Shown: piece after piece, positions 6,662-13,575 of the stretch
Position numbering within the stretch: position 1 is the stretch's first letter
Layout: each line of letters starts with the position of its first letter
Assembly (NCBI GenBank): GCA_013044415.1
Contig: JABEUO010000096.1
Span: 1 to 15,178 of the forward strand
Direction of reading: 5' to 3'
Length of the DNA stretch: 15,178 bases
Source of the DNA: Acidimicrobiaceae bacterium
GTDB lineage: Bacteria > Actinomycetota > Acidimicrobiia > Acidimicrobiales > Acidimicrobiaceae
Made by a program: the position numbers and the translations under genes
The notes under the pieces: generated by a model
The model's input: only the letters and a program-made list of their open reading frames with translations
What the model was told of the DNA's origin: nothing
The model's database searches: none

Positions 6662-7117
6662 CTAGTTGTAGTAGCGAAATACTATTTGAGTAGCGAGTGA
6701 AGGCTTGGTCGATCCTTCGGTTTCGATGGTGATATCCACTAGGGCTTGAGCTCCACCCTGGATCTCTTCGACCTCCGCCAAGGTGGCGCCGAGACGAACC
6801 TTTGATCCAGATGGGACGGGGGAGGGGAACCGAAGCTTGTTAGCTCCGTAGTTAATGGCCATTGATACCCCGCTAACGGAAAGTACCTGCTCCAACAGCA
6901 TAGGTATGAGACTCATAGTCAAATATCCGTGTGCTATCGTCGTGCCAAAGGGACCCGAAGCCGCCCTCTCTGGGTCTACATGTATCCATTGGTGGTCGCC
7001 GGTAGCATCCGCAAATAGATTGATCTGTTCTTGAGTAATTTGGTGCCAATCGGAGTACCCAATATGTTCACCAATTTTTGCCTTTAGCCCGGCAATACCG
7101 TCAATTTGTTGTGCCAT
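6662..7117 (-). CDS. MaoC-like (R)-specific enoyl-CoA hydratase
   Basis: A single hot-dog fold protein of 151 residues. The hydratase-2 motif is clear: ATGDHQWIHVDPERA with catalytic D41 and H46, followed by GPFGTTIAHGYLTMSL. Family members hydrate 2-trans-enoyl-CoA to (R)-3-hydroxyacyl-CoA in fatty-acid or polyhydroxyalkanoate metabolism; the true substrate here is not shown by the sequence. Length fits stand-alone bacterial MaoC proteins such as the actinobacterial nodN-like group. The ATG at 7117 has no obvious ribosome site. Neighbours on the same strand are a small membrane protein 47 nt upstream and ppk2 71 nt downstream, with no evident functional link. Confidence 0.9.
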   Translation of the reverse strand: MAQQIDGIAGLKAKIGEHIGYSDWHQITQEQINLFADATGDHQWIHVDPERAASGPFGTTIAHGYLTMSLIPMLLEQVLSVSGVSMAINYGANKLRFPSPVPSGSKVRLGATLAEVEEIQGGAQALVDITIETEGSTKPSLATQIVFRYYN

Positions 7118-7164
7118 AGTAAAAGTTCTACCAGCAATAGACTAACTAGTGGTCGCGTCAAAGG

Positions 7165-7530
7165 TTATTGGAACCATATTTTTTGATATTCTCTACTCGA
7201 GGGTGCGAGTAGTGCTACCGCAAGTGCGACTTCAAAAAACAGATTGAATATTCCGACTGCGGCGAGGACGGAAAACCCATATTGTATGGTGTAGTAGACC
7301 AGATAGGCGAGGGGAAGTAGCGCCGCAGTTACTCCGGTGTAATATCCCCACTTCCGATCGCTCGCAATCCCCATCCCGCCGGCGACGCATAGAACCGTGA
7401 GAATTAGCAGAAGGAGGTCAAAGCCTCCCAAAATGCCATTCAACAGATCGAACGCGGCGGTGACATAGAGCAGCATGACACCATATTGCAGGGCCTGGGG
7501 CTGAGACTTGTTAAGCCATTTACGATTCAC
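7165..7530 (-). CDS. Small integral membrane protein, four predicted helices
   Basis: A 121-residue hydrophobic protein with roughly four transmembrane segments (about 16-34, 37-55, 63-84 and 87-110), short charged ends (MNRKWLNKSQ, SSREYQKIW) and no cofactor or catalytic motif that I recognise. The GTG start is supported by a strong GAAGGAG 10 nt upstream. A possible -10 box (TATGAT, 7580-7575) lies 44 nt upstream, so it may head a cluster with the MaoC-like, ppk2 and zinc-ribbon genes. Function unknown. Confidence 0.78.
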   Translation of the reverse strand: MNRKWLNKSQPQALQYGVMLLYVTAAFDLLNGILGGFDLLLLILTVLCVAGGMGIASDRKWGYYTGVTAALLPLAYLVYYTIQYGFSVLAAVGIFNLFFEVALAVALLAPSSREYQKIWFQ

Positions 7531-7574
7531 TAAAAAAGAACTCCTTCAGATGCTTTTTGCAAGTTCCGGGCTTG

Positions 7575-7580
7575 ATCATA
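7575..7580 (-). promoter_or_regulatory. Possible -10 box for the membrane protein / maoC / ppk2 cluster
   Basis: The minus strand reads TATGAT at 7580-7575, 44 nt upstream of the GTG at 7530, with room for the ribosome site in between. No good -35 box is found 16-18 bp upstream, so the call is weak. Confidence 0.3.
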
Positions 7581-7628
7581 CCGCTTGACCTGGTGGGAAC
7601 TAGTGCTATGTCGGTCATTGTCGGGCTA

Positions 7629-7646
7629 TTTAACCCACCGTTAACC
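7629..7646. promoter_or_regulatory. Tandem 11-bp-spaced direct repeat (TTTAACC / GTTAACC)
   Basis: TTTAACC (7629-7635) and GTTAACC (7640-7646) are direct repeats whose starts are 11 bp apart, with the intervening bases CACC and following ACCC also alike. This spacing is that of actinobacterial PhoP (PHO-box) sites, whose Streptomyces consensus unit is close to GTTCACC. It lies between rlmN and the cluster containing ppk2. A role in phosphate control is inference; two units is a minimal site. Confidence 0.35.
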
Positions 7647-7667
7647 ACCCAATCCTCGAACACAAGC

Positions 7668-8774
7668 CTATTCTGACGGAGCTAAATCAGAAAATGCTGT
7701 GACATTGGTCGAAAGTCGCCTGGCCTTTCCGACGGAATGGTTCCTATTAGCGAGCTGACCACAGGCTGCGGCGATTTCGGCACCCCGGGTGTTTCGGACG
7801 GTTACATTGCAGCCCAGGCCCTCCAGAAGGTATGCGAACTCGTTGACCCTTGCTAGGCTGCTCCCGGTGGTCGGCCAACCCGGCGTCGAATTAAGTGGGA
7901 TGAGGTTAATGTGGGCACCCGCTGCCAATGCCAACTCCGCTAGCTCTTTGGCGTCTTTGTCCGAATCATTTACGCCATCCATCATTGCCCACTCAAAACT
8001 CACGCGGCGATTGGTGGCATTTTTGTATTCGTAGATCGCCCCCATTAGAGCCGAAATTGGGTAAGTCTTATTGATCGGGAGCAGGCTTGAGCGTAAAACA
8101 TCATTTGCAGCGTGCAGTGACACCGCTAGGTTGACTTGGATAGGAACCGCTGCGAGACGACGAATTCCCGGGACGATACCTACTGTCGACACGGTGAAGC
8201 TTCTTGCTCCGATCGCAAATTCCTGGTTCATTACCTCTATCGCCCTTATCAGTGGGGCGAAATTTGCTAGCGGTTCACCCATGCCCATAAAGACAACATT
8301 GGAAACCCTTTGATTCGCGCCCAATGCCCTAAGGCGCCTCGAAGCGATGAAGACCTGTTCTACGATCTCACCAGACGTCAGTTGCCTAAAGAAGCCAGCT
8401 TGACCTGTTGCGCAAAAACCACATCCCATAGCACATCCTGCCTGGGTAGAGACACACACGGTGTCTCTACGCTTGTAGCGCATCAGGACGGTCTCTATCT
8501 GGTTCGAACCTTGCAACTCCAAGAGCCACTTGATGGTTGTCATGTTGTCAGATTTAAGTTCCGAAATTACCTTTAACGCTTGGGGTAATATTTCTGGAAG
8601 CCGTTCCCGAAGGGACTTTGGTAACGAGGTCAGTTCACTTGGCAGTGTAAAGCCTCGGTAGAGTCCTTCCCAGACCTGTTTGATCCTATAATCGGGCTGG
8701 TCTGCGAGTAGTTTTGACCACTGTTCGTATTCAATGTCAAAGATAGACTTATATGAGGGTAGGGTATTGTCCAT
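7668..8774 (-). CDS. rlmN: RlmN, dual-specificity 23S rRNA/tRNA adenine-C2 methyltransferase
   Basis: A radical-SAM enzyme that methylates C2 of A2503 in 23S rRNA and A37 in some tRNAs. The 368 residues show the cluster motif C114-x3-C118-x2-C121 (CAMGCGFC), the conserved C107 seven residues before the first cluster cysteine, GMGEP (164-168), the SFTVSTVG and NLAVSLHA blocks, and the methyl-carrying cysteine C338 in AEIAAACGQL. The family's two catalytic cysteines are therefore both present. No Cfr-like features stand out. Its ATG overlaps that of the divergent VIT1-family gene inside a CATG (8772-8775), and no ribosome site precedes it. Confidence 0.95.
   Translation of the reverse strand: MDNTLPSYKSIFDIEYEQWSKLLADQPDYRIKQVWEGLYRGFTLPSELTSLPKSLRERLPEILPQALKVISELKSDNMTTIKWLLELQGSNQIETVLMRYKRRDTVCVSTQAGCAMGCGFCATGQAGFFRQLTSGEIVEQVFIASRRLRALGANQRVSNVVFMGMGEPLANFAPLIRAIEVMNQEFAIGARSFTVSTVGIVPGIRRLAAVPIQVNLAVSLHAANDVLRSSLLPINKTYPISALMGAIYEYKNATNRRVSFEWAMMDGVNDSDKDAKELAELALAAGAHINLIPLNSTPGWPTTGSSLARVNEFAYLLEGLGCNVTVRNTRGAEIAAACGQLANRNHSVGKARRLSTNVTAFSDLAPSE
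8760..8765 (+). promoter_or_regulatory. Candidate -10 box of the VIT1-family gene, leaderless start
   Basis: TAGGGT at 8760-8765 is followed by exactly 7 nt and the ATG at 8773, the same spacing as the clearer site before the merR-like gene. It lies inside the beginning of rlmN. The purine-rich GAGGGTAGGG could instead serve as a ribosome site, so the two readings compete. Confidence 0.4.
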
Positions 8775-9564
8775 GAGCGCTGCTCGTTTCGGGGTAACTG
8801 GTTTTTTAAATCGTAATACGGATCAGCCCAATACCAAAGCGGCTGGCAACGATACCGGTGGCGCTGAGGTGATGGGCCACGGTGAGCATAGGGACATTAC
8901 TGGGGGTGCCGCAAGGGCTGCGGTCTTCGGTGTTTCTGACGGCCTAGTGACCAACGTATCTCTGATACTTGGAGTCGCCGGGGCACATCCGAGTGGTGGG
9001 TTCGTCCGGCTCGCTGGCCTAGCCGGTCTTGTAGCCGGTTCTTTTTCGATGGCTCTCGGCGAATATGTATCGATGAGAGCCCAGAGGGAGCTTTTCGAAC
9101 GCGAGATAACCATCGAGGCCGAAGAGATAGCCAAACGTCCTGAATCTGAAACCAGGGAGTTGTCCAGACTCTACGAGAGTCGGGGCGTCCCTAGGGATCT
9201 AGCCGATCAGATTTCGAAGATCCTCATGTCTGATCCGAAGGTTGCACTCTCAATTCACTCGATGGAGGAATTAGGTGTCCACCCAGATTCAATAGGGTCA
9301 CCGATCCAAGCCGCAGTCTCTTCGTTCCTGGCTTTTGCTCTCGGGGCAATCATACCCCTGTTTGCTTGGTTCTTTTTGGCTGGCTCGACCGCCGTGTGGA
9401 TTTCAATAGGAGTTTCATTTGTCGCCTCGGTACTGGTTGGAGGGGCATTGGCAGTATTCACGGGTCGCTCGATTTTCAAGAGCGCTGCCAGGCAAGTGCT
9501 TTTGTCCTCCTTGGCAGCTGGAGTGACATATCTTGTCGGAATGCTGGTTGGTCACACTGCATAA
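8773..9564 (+). CDS. VIT1/CCC1-family iron/manganese transporter
   Basis: An integral membrane protein (263 aa from this ATG) of the vacuolar iron transporter family, which moves Fe2+ or Mn2+ out of the cytoplasm. Visible features: GVSDGLVTN (53-61) with the conserved aspartate D56 in helix 1, helix 2 ending GEYVSMRAQRELFERE, an acidic cytoplasmic helical domain with repeated glutamates (about 102-170) that resembles the family's metal-binding domain, then three helices (178-201, 205-230, 240-261) after SPIQAAVSSF. In-frame upstream starts exist (ATG 8734), but they would overlap rlmN by 41 bp and add a non-conserved stretch. Iron detoxification would suit an iron-rich niche. Substrate is not determined by sequence. 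Confidence 0.9.
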   Translation: MSAARFGVTGFLNRNTDQPNTKAAGNDTGGAEVMGHGEHRDITGGAARAAVFGVSDGLVTNVSLILGVAGAHPSGGFVRLAGLAGLVAGSFSMALGEYVSMRAQRELFEREITIEAEEIAKRPESETRELSRLYESRGVPRDLADQISKILMSDPKVALSIHSMEELGVHPDSIGSPIQAAVSSFLAFALGAIIPLFAWFFLAGSTAVWISIGVSFVASVLVGGALAVFTGRSIFKSAARQVLLSSLAAGVTYLVGMLVGHTA

Positions 9565-9694
9565 GTATTCTGACAGGCTGTCCGTATACGCTGATAAACC
9601 AATACTCTATAGGGTATATGTTTGCAGTTCAAGTCTTTGCTAGATTATCGACGATGAGCTGAAGCGCTGCACATGAATACGGAGGCAACTATAA

Positions 9695-10339
9695 GTGGCA
9701 GGTTCAACAATTTCTCAAAGCGATACAAACGGGTCCGTAGAAGCGGTTACGTTCTATTTTGATCCAGCATGCATCTGGACCTGGGTCACTTCTCGATGGC
9801 TGAATAACCTAGCAGAACAGGGGATAGTTAAGGTTAGCTGGAAGCCATTCAGCCTTACAAGGCTAAATAGGGGGAAGGAACTACCAGCTGAGAATCGCGT
9901 AAAGTTAGCCGCTTCGACCAAGGCGCTCAGGGTGATTGCTGCGCTGGACCAGGCGGGTGAGGCCGACAAGATAGCGAGCTTTTACACCAGGCTAGGAGAG
10001 GCTTGGTTCGTAAAGAAGTCGGAAGATCTCGAGTTAGCCCTCAGGGGTATATTGAAAGAGCCAGATCTTGAGGCTTTCGCTAAGTTCGCCGACGATTCGA
10101 GCCTGGATGAAGAGGTCGAGCGGCACCACGACGCCGCATTCTCACTCGCTGGCCCAGACGTCGGATCCCCGATATTGAGATTTGCCTCGGGCGGGTCGTC
10201 ATTCTATGGTCCGATTATTCAGCAAGTTCCTTCTATTGAGGACGGCATTAGGTTGCTCGAAGCAGTCCGGACTTTGGCGCAGCTAGAAGCGGTGTACGAA
10301 CTAAAAAGAGGACGTACAGGAACACCCGAAGTGTCGTAA
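9695..10339 (+). CDS. DsbA-fold protein of the mycothiol-dependent nitroreductase (Rv2466c) type
   Basis: A 214-residue thioredoxin-superfamily protein. The N-terminal VTFYFDPACIWTWVTSRW matches the Rv2466c family, where the active site in the Mycobacterium protein is CPWC. Here it reads C26-I-W-T29, so the resolving cysteine is absent, as also happens in other actinobacterial paralogs. Toward the C-terminus DVGSPILRF carries the likely cis-proline, and SFYGPIIQQVP matches the family ending. Rv2466c uses mycothiol to reduce its disulfide; a single-cysteine form would be expected to work through a mixed disulfide with mycothiol, which is inference. The GTG start has GGAGG 9 nt upstream. It is convergent with mshD. 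A small dyad (GACAG-g-CTGTC, 9572-9582) lies in the 130-bp upstream gap. Confidence 0.82.
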   Translation: MAGSTISQSDTNGSVEAVTFYFDPACIWTWVTSRWLNNLAEQGIVKVSWKPFSLTRLNRGKELPAENRVKLAASTKALRVIAALDQAGEADKIASFYTRLGEAWFVKKSEDLELALRGILKEPDLEAFAKFADDSSLDEEVERHHDAAFSLAGPDVGSPILRFASGGSSFYGPIIQQVPSIEDGIRLLEAVRTLAQLEAVYELKRGRTGTPEVS

Positions 10340-10343
10340 TTGT

Positions 10344-10374
10344 CTTCGCCGACGAGCTCTTCTCGTCGGCGAAG
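10344..10374. terminator. Perfect 13-bp hairpin between convergent genes
   Basis: CTTCGCCGACGAG (10344-10356) and CTCGTCGGCGAAG (10362-10374) are perfectly complementary with a 5-nt loop, beginning 5 nt after the DsbA-like stop codon. No U-tract follows on either strand, which is common for actinobacterial terminators. The position suggests transcription termination for the plus-strand gene, and possibly as a barrier to read-through from mshD. Confidence 0.75.
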
Positions 10375-10472
10375 CGAGATCAACTGGAGCTTTTTGTCTT
10401 GGGTTACGCAATCTGGTACACCATCGAGTTTGCTCCTCAGTTTCATTGCAAAATTTACCCTTCGGAAATCGC

Positions 10473-10505
10473 AAAAAAATGGGTAGCCTCGTCGGAGTCG
10501 CCGGG
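10473..10505 (-). terminator. Weak candidate terminator downstream of mshD
   Basis: On the minus strand, after the mshD stop, an imperfect GC-rich hairpin (CGGCG-ACTC-CGACG with one mismatch, flanked by TAGC and GCTA) is followed within a few bases by seven Ts (10479-10473). The stem is poor but the T-run is clear. Confidence 0.35.
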
Positions 10506-10512
10506 TTGCTAA

Positions 10513-11445
10513 CTATGGGTTGCAGCTAGGCTCACTCGACGGAACATCGGCGGTGTATGCCCGATCTAAGTGATCTATCTTGAAACCCAAGTCCTCGTAG
10601 AGCTTCAAGGCGGGAAGGTTTCCTGAATCAACATAGAGCATGGCCTGAGTTAGGCCCGCCTTTGAAAGCTGACAGAGGGCATATATACACATCTGGCGAC
10701 CGATACCTCTTCCAGCGAATGCAGGATCGGTAGCTATGACATAAATTTCACCTAGTGGCGGCTCGTGGTCTGAGTGAATTTTTGTCCAGCAAAAAGCCGC
10801 GAGCTTTCCATCTATGTGGTGAAGATAGAACCCTGAAGGGTCAAACCAAGCCTCGGCTTCGCGTTCTAAAATCGTGTCGAGATGCCAATCTCCCTGCTCG
10901 GGATGCCAGGCAAAGGCCCGGTTGTTCACGGCTAGCCATTCATCTTCGTCCTTACCGACGATGAAGCTTCTTGTGACAAAACCTGCATCTGGTTTAAATT
11001 CGGTTGGCAGAGGGAGTCTCATCTGCAATAAGTCTCTCCCTCGGGCTAGGCCAGCGGATTCGGCCAGGGAGTCAAAGTATGCCGTAGGTTTGGCAATCCA
11101 TAGGTGGATATGCCCTCCTCCCTGTTTTGAGATTTCCCTTATCCCAGCGGTAAGTAACCTCTGGCCCACGTCGAATTTATCATTTCGAAACTGAGGGTGA
11201 ATGAGCAACTCGAGCGCCCAGGATTGGGCACCTTTCGATATCTGAAGGTAGCCGACCAATCGCGACATTCCGTGCATGTGGGCGGTGAGTCCAAGCACAC
11301 CTTTTCGTCCTCCTTGGACAAGATCGAGCCAGGTGTGGTCTTCTAGGGCCTTGTGAAGGTCCGTTAATTCAATCTCCTTGGCAAGGCGAAGGATCGATGA
11401 TATGTCGCGCTCACCTACGCGCCTTTTGATCTCGATTCCATCCAT
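10513..11445 (-). CDS. mshD: Mycothiol synthase (tandem GNAT acetyltransferase)
   Basis: MshD acetylates the cysteine amine of Cys-GlcN-Ins with acetyl-CoA, the last step of mycothiol synthesis, in the cytoplasm. The C-terminal domain is diagnostic: VNNRAFAWHPEQGDW (172-186), FDPSGFYL, GEIYVIATDPAFAGRGIGRQ with the acetyl-CoA loop RGIGR (246-250), LYVDSGNLPALKLYEDLGF. A degenerate N-terminal GNAT domain (LLIHPQFR..) precedes it, as in the family. The chosen ATG (310 aa) has TAATTT 7 nt upstream, a leaderless layout; an upstream in-frame ATG at 11502 would add 19 residues, with no ribosome site and no family match. Presence of mshD supports an actinobacterial host. It faces the DsbA-like gene that probably uses mycothiol. 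Confidence 0.93.
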   Translation of the reverse strand: MDGIEIKRRVGERDISSILRLAKEIELTDLHKALEDHTWLDLVQGGRKGVLGLTAHMHGMSRLVGYLQISKGAQSWALELLIHPQFRNDKFDVGQRLLTAGIREISKQGGGHIHLWIAKPTAYFDSLAESAGLARGRDLLQMRLPLPTEFKPDAGFVTRSFIVGKDEDEWLAVNNRAFAWHPEQGDWHLDTILEREAEAWFDPSGFYLHHIDGKLAAFCWTKIHSDHEPPLGEIYVIATDPAFAGRGIGRQMCIYALCQLSKAGLTQAMLYVDSGNLPALKLYEDLGFKIDHLDRAYTADVPSSEPSCNP

Positions 11446-11452
11446 GACCAAC

Positions 11453-11458
11453 AAATTA
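11453..11458 (-). promoter_or_regulatory. Candidate -10 box of mshD, leaderless start
   Basis: The minus strand reads TAATTT at 11458-11453, 7 nt before the ATG at 11445. TGCAAA lies 17 bp further upstream as a possible -35 box. Acceptance of this site decides the start in favour of 11445 over 11502. A palindrome GCCCC-AA-GGGGC lies at 11489-11500. Confidence 0.5.
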
Positions 11459-11571
11459 GTATGTATACAAAATAGTTTGCAGGCCCTAGCCCCAAGGGGC
11501 ATAGGTGCTAGCTGGTAAACTCCAGGTGGATCCGTATCGGATTGGTTACAAATTGTTTGCTGGGGAGCACT

Positions 11572-12060
11572 GTGAATCCGATTGTTCGGGCGGCTACGAA
11601 GGACGATTCGCTAGAGATAGTTCGACTAAGAAGGCTGATGTTTGAAGAAATGGCCCTTGGTCGATCCCGATCGGGGATATGGGAAGAGGAGTGCGTCGCC
11701 TTTTTCGACCGAACGATCACCGATGGCAGCGTAGTTGTGATTGTGACTGAAGATCCTGAGTCAAAAGGAGAAGGTCTACTTAGTACAACTGCGGCGATTA
11801 TTTATCCCCGCATTCCTGCCCCTGGTATAGCCTTCGCAAGGGAAGCCCGACTGACTTCGATATTTACCGTTCCAAGGTTTCGTCGGGCGGGCCTGGCAAA
11901 GATATCGATGTTGTTGATGATGGAGGTTTTGAAGTCAAAGGGGGTTGGAAGGGCGGACCTAGTTGCTACCCCAGAAGGCGTCGAATTGTACCGAAATCTC
12001 GGTTTTAGAGAGCCGTTAAATCGCGCACTCCAGTGGCAAGTTGCTGAGGGGCAAATCTGA
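11572..12060 (+). CDS. GNAT-family N-acetyltransferase
   Basis: A 162-residue single-domain acetyltransferase. It starts with IVRAATKDDSLEIVRLRRLMFEEM, typical for GNAT helix 1, and has the acetyl-CoA loop RRAGLA (104-109) after the strand IFTVP, and the final motif ATPEGVELYRNLGF (132-145). The substrate cannot be inferred; it is unrelated to MshD apart from fold. The GTG at 11572 has GGGGAG 4 nt upstream; an in-frame TTG at 11542 would add ten non-conserved residues. It is divergent from mshD and lies 112 nt before nth. Confidence 0.85.
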   Translation: MNPIVRAATKDDSLEIVRLRRLMFEEMALGRSRSGIWEEECVAFFDRTITDGSVVVIVTEDPESKGEGLLSTTAAIIYPRIPAPGIAFAREARLTSIFTVPRFRRAGLAKISMLLMMEVLKSKGVGRADLVATPEGVELYRNLGFREPLNRALQWQVAEGQI

Positions 12061-12160
12061 GGCATGAAAGTGTTGCTCAGTGAGATATCGCTTTGTAGCC
12101 TAAGGTACGGGGTTAATTTGACCAGCCTCGAGACCAGGTCTACGACTCGGCTGTGCCAAC

Positions 12161-12166
12161 TAATAT
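12161..12166 (+). promoter_or_regulatory. Candidate -10 box of nth, leaderless start
   Basis: TAATAT at 12161-12166 lies 6 nt before the nth ATG at 12173, and no ribosome site is present. The -35 region has no match to consensus. Confidence 0.45.
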
Positions 12167-12172
12167 TTCCTG

Positions 12173-12808
12173 ATGAGAGAGATCAAGGAAGAGCTGGTTC
12201 AAAGGTTAGCCACGCTCTATCCGGGCGATGCGGCTTCGCTTTGTGAACTCAGCTTCGAAGGACCATTTCAGCTCGCTGTAGCCACGATTCTTTCGGCGCA
12301 ATGCACCGACAGGATCGTCAATTCGGTGACCGAGGCACTATTTGGCCTTTTCCCTGACGCAAAGTCATTGGCCGGGGCAGATTTAGGTAGGGTCGAAACA
12401 TTGATCAGGCCAACCGGTTTTTACAGGAATAAGGCGCAGAATATTGTCTCTTTCTCTCGTGAGCTCGTAGAGCGGTACGACGGAGAGGTCCCAGACACCA
12501 TCGATCGGCTGGTCGAGCTAAGTGGAGTGGGTCGTAAAACCGCAAACGTGATCGTGACGGTTGGGTTTTCCAAGCCTGGAATCGCCGTCGATACGCATGT
12601 AATTAGGCTAAGTGGGCGACTCGGACTTACCGAATTCACTGACCCGGAGAGGATAGAGATGGACCTGCTGGGGTGGCTGGCTCCTCTGGATGCCGCCGCT
12701 TTCGGCCTGCGATTGATACTGCACGGTAGGCGGGTATGTTCGGCCAGGAAACCAAAATGTGAAGCCTGTCCGCTGGGAGATATTTGTCCAAGCTTTAGCA
12801 CTCTTTGA
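12173..12808 (+). CDS. nth: Endonuclease III, DNA glycosylase/AP lyase
   Basis: A base-excision repair enzyme that removes oxidised pyrimidines and cleaves at abasic sites. The 211 residues have LSAQCTD near the N-terminus, the helix-hairpin-helix LVELSGVGRKTANVI (113-127) with catalytic lysine K122, the catalytic aspartate D140 in VDTHVIRL, and a complete [4Fe-4S] cluster motif C189-x6-C196-x2-C199-x5-C205. Length matches E. coli Nth. The ATG at 12173 is chosen because the family begins here and a -10-like TAATAT is 6 nt upstream. A weak stem (ACTCTT 12800-12805 with AAGAGT 12817-12822) spans the stop codon region. Confidence 0.95.
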   Translation: MREIKEELVQRLATLYPGDAASLCELSFEGPFQLAVATILSAQCTDRIVNSVTEALFGLFPDAKSLAGADLGRVETLIRPTGFYRNKAQNIVSFSRELVERYDGEVPDTIDRLVELSGVGRKTANVIVTVGFSKPGIAVDTHVIRLSGRLGLTEFTDPERIEMDLLGWLAPLDAAAFGLRLILHGRRVCSARKPKCEACPLGDICPSFSTL

Positions 12809-13252
12809 TCAAATACAAGAGTTTGCGTAACCTGTGGCGATGGGGCGGGTTTTCAAAGATCACAAATGTTCTACTTTGTTGCCGCCAGGGACCGCAGGGA
12901 ACATAGATTAAAGGTGCCGAGATCAAGCGTGTATTTCGACGGCAATCACCGTTCGAGTCTAAAATTGCCCGCTACGACCTTATCAGTCTGGTTTTACGCG
13001 GCCCAAAGACGCTGCAGAAGGAAGACCGAGATACCAATCTCCCTCGCGAAACGATCTCGCCGGGCAAATGGCGGAAGAATACCGAACAGATGGGATATAA
13101 CTTCCTACAACGCCGTGAGGGTTGATCAGAAACGCTAAGGATCGCAGGCTTGGCCGGAGAGAGGTAGGCTAAACGAAGCTGCTGCCTTCCCAGGCGAACC
13201 GGTAAGTTCCAATCAAATTAGAGCCCGTGGTCCCGCAGATCAGACGTCGTTT
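12809..13252. other. 444-bp region without a convincing gene
   Basis: No recognised protein, tRNA or other RNA was found. Two plus-strand frames are open for some distance: one from an ATG at 12866 to 13138 (90 codons, low-complexity basic product with no family match) and one without any start from 12907 to the TGA at 13123 (72 codons, KRVFRRQ... SPGKWRKNTEQMG). Neither has a ribosome site. Short hairpins such as GAGAT-acca-ATCTC (about 13028-13043) occur. It may be a regulatory spacer or a decayed gene. Confidence 0.4.
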
Positions 13253-13444
13253 TTACTGTCGATTCTGGGCCTTTTCCAGTCGCCTCACCGCAGACAGGAT
13301 CGACCTTTCGGCTTGGTAGAGCTCCGAAGCGATCGCTTCCTGTTTTTCGGTGTATTTCTGATCGGCTAGTGCGGCGATCCTTTTGGCTATCTCACCTAGG
13401 CTGAACTCTAGACTAGAGAGTTCGGCTCTTATTTCTTGTGCCAT
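13253..13444 (-). CDS. Small helical, coiled-coil-like protein, function unknown
   Basis: A 63-residue soluble protein, almost entirely helix-forming with heptad-like leucines and isoleucines (AELSSLEFSLGEIAKRIAALAD..., LYQAERSILSAVRRLEKAQ). No cysteines, membrane segment or known motif. The ATG at 13444 has TAGATT 8 nt upstream on its strand, resembling the leaderless promoters elsewhere in the window. It is divergent from hisD, with 131 nt between the start codons. Codon use looks like that of its neighbours, so it is probably expressed, but homology is unverified. Confidence 0.6.
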   Translation of the reverse strand: MAQEIRAELSSLEFSLGEIAKRIAALADQKYTEKQEAIASELYQAERSILSAVRRLEKAQNRQ

Positions 13445-13452
13445 CTATGTTC

Positions 13453-13458
13453 AATCTA
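13453..13458 (-). promoter_or_regulatory. Candidate -10 box of the 63-residue protein gene
   Basis: The minus strand reads TAGATT at 13458-13453, 8 nt before the ATG at 13444. No -35 box is evident. Confidence 0.35.
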
Positions 13459-13575
13459 CCTAATCCGTGATGTCTAACTGCGTGCAGCCAATGAGCGGTG
13501 TCTAGGGAGCATAGTTCTGAAAGTCGGGCGAGTCGATGTCGTTATTGGCCAGCAAGTGATATTTGGAGTGAAAAA

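Noticed and set aside
8511..8520. GGTTCGAACC, resembling a tRNA T-arm
   Set aside because: It lies inside rlmN coding sequence and has no acceptor, D-arm or anticodon arm around it. No tRNA was found in the window.
8734..8772. Upstream ATG start for the VIT1-family gene
   Set aside because: It would extend 41 bp into rlmN without a ribosome site and adds residues unlike the family; ATG 8773 has a -10-like box at leaderless spacing.
12866..13138. 90-codon plus-strand open frame
   Set aside because: Product is arginine-rich without motif, lacks a ribosome site, and overlaps another equally open frame.
13178..13192. Minus-strand GGAAGGCAGCAG resembling the SRP RNA domain IV core (GGAAGGAAGCAG)
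   Set aside because: The 5' side lacks the conserved TCAGGTCC and the flanks do not pair as an SRP helix. The 12-base similarity is likely chance; an Infernal scan would settle it.
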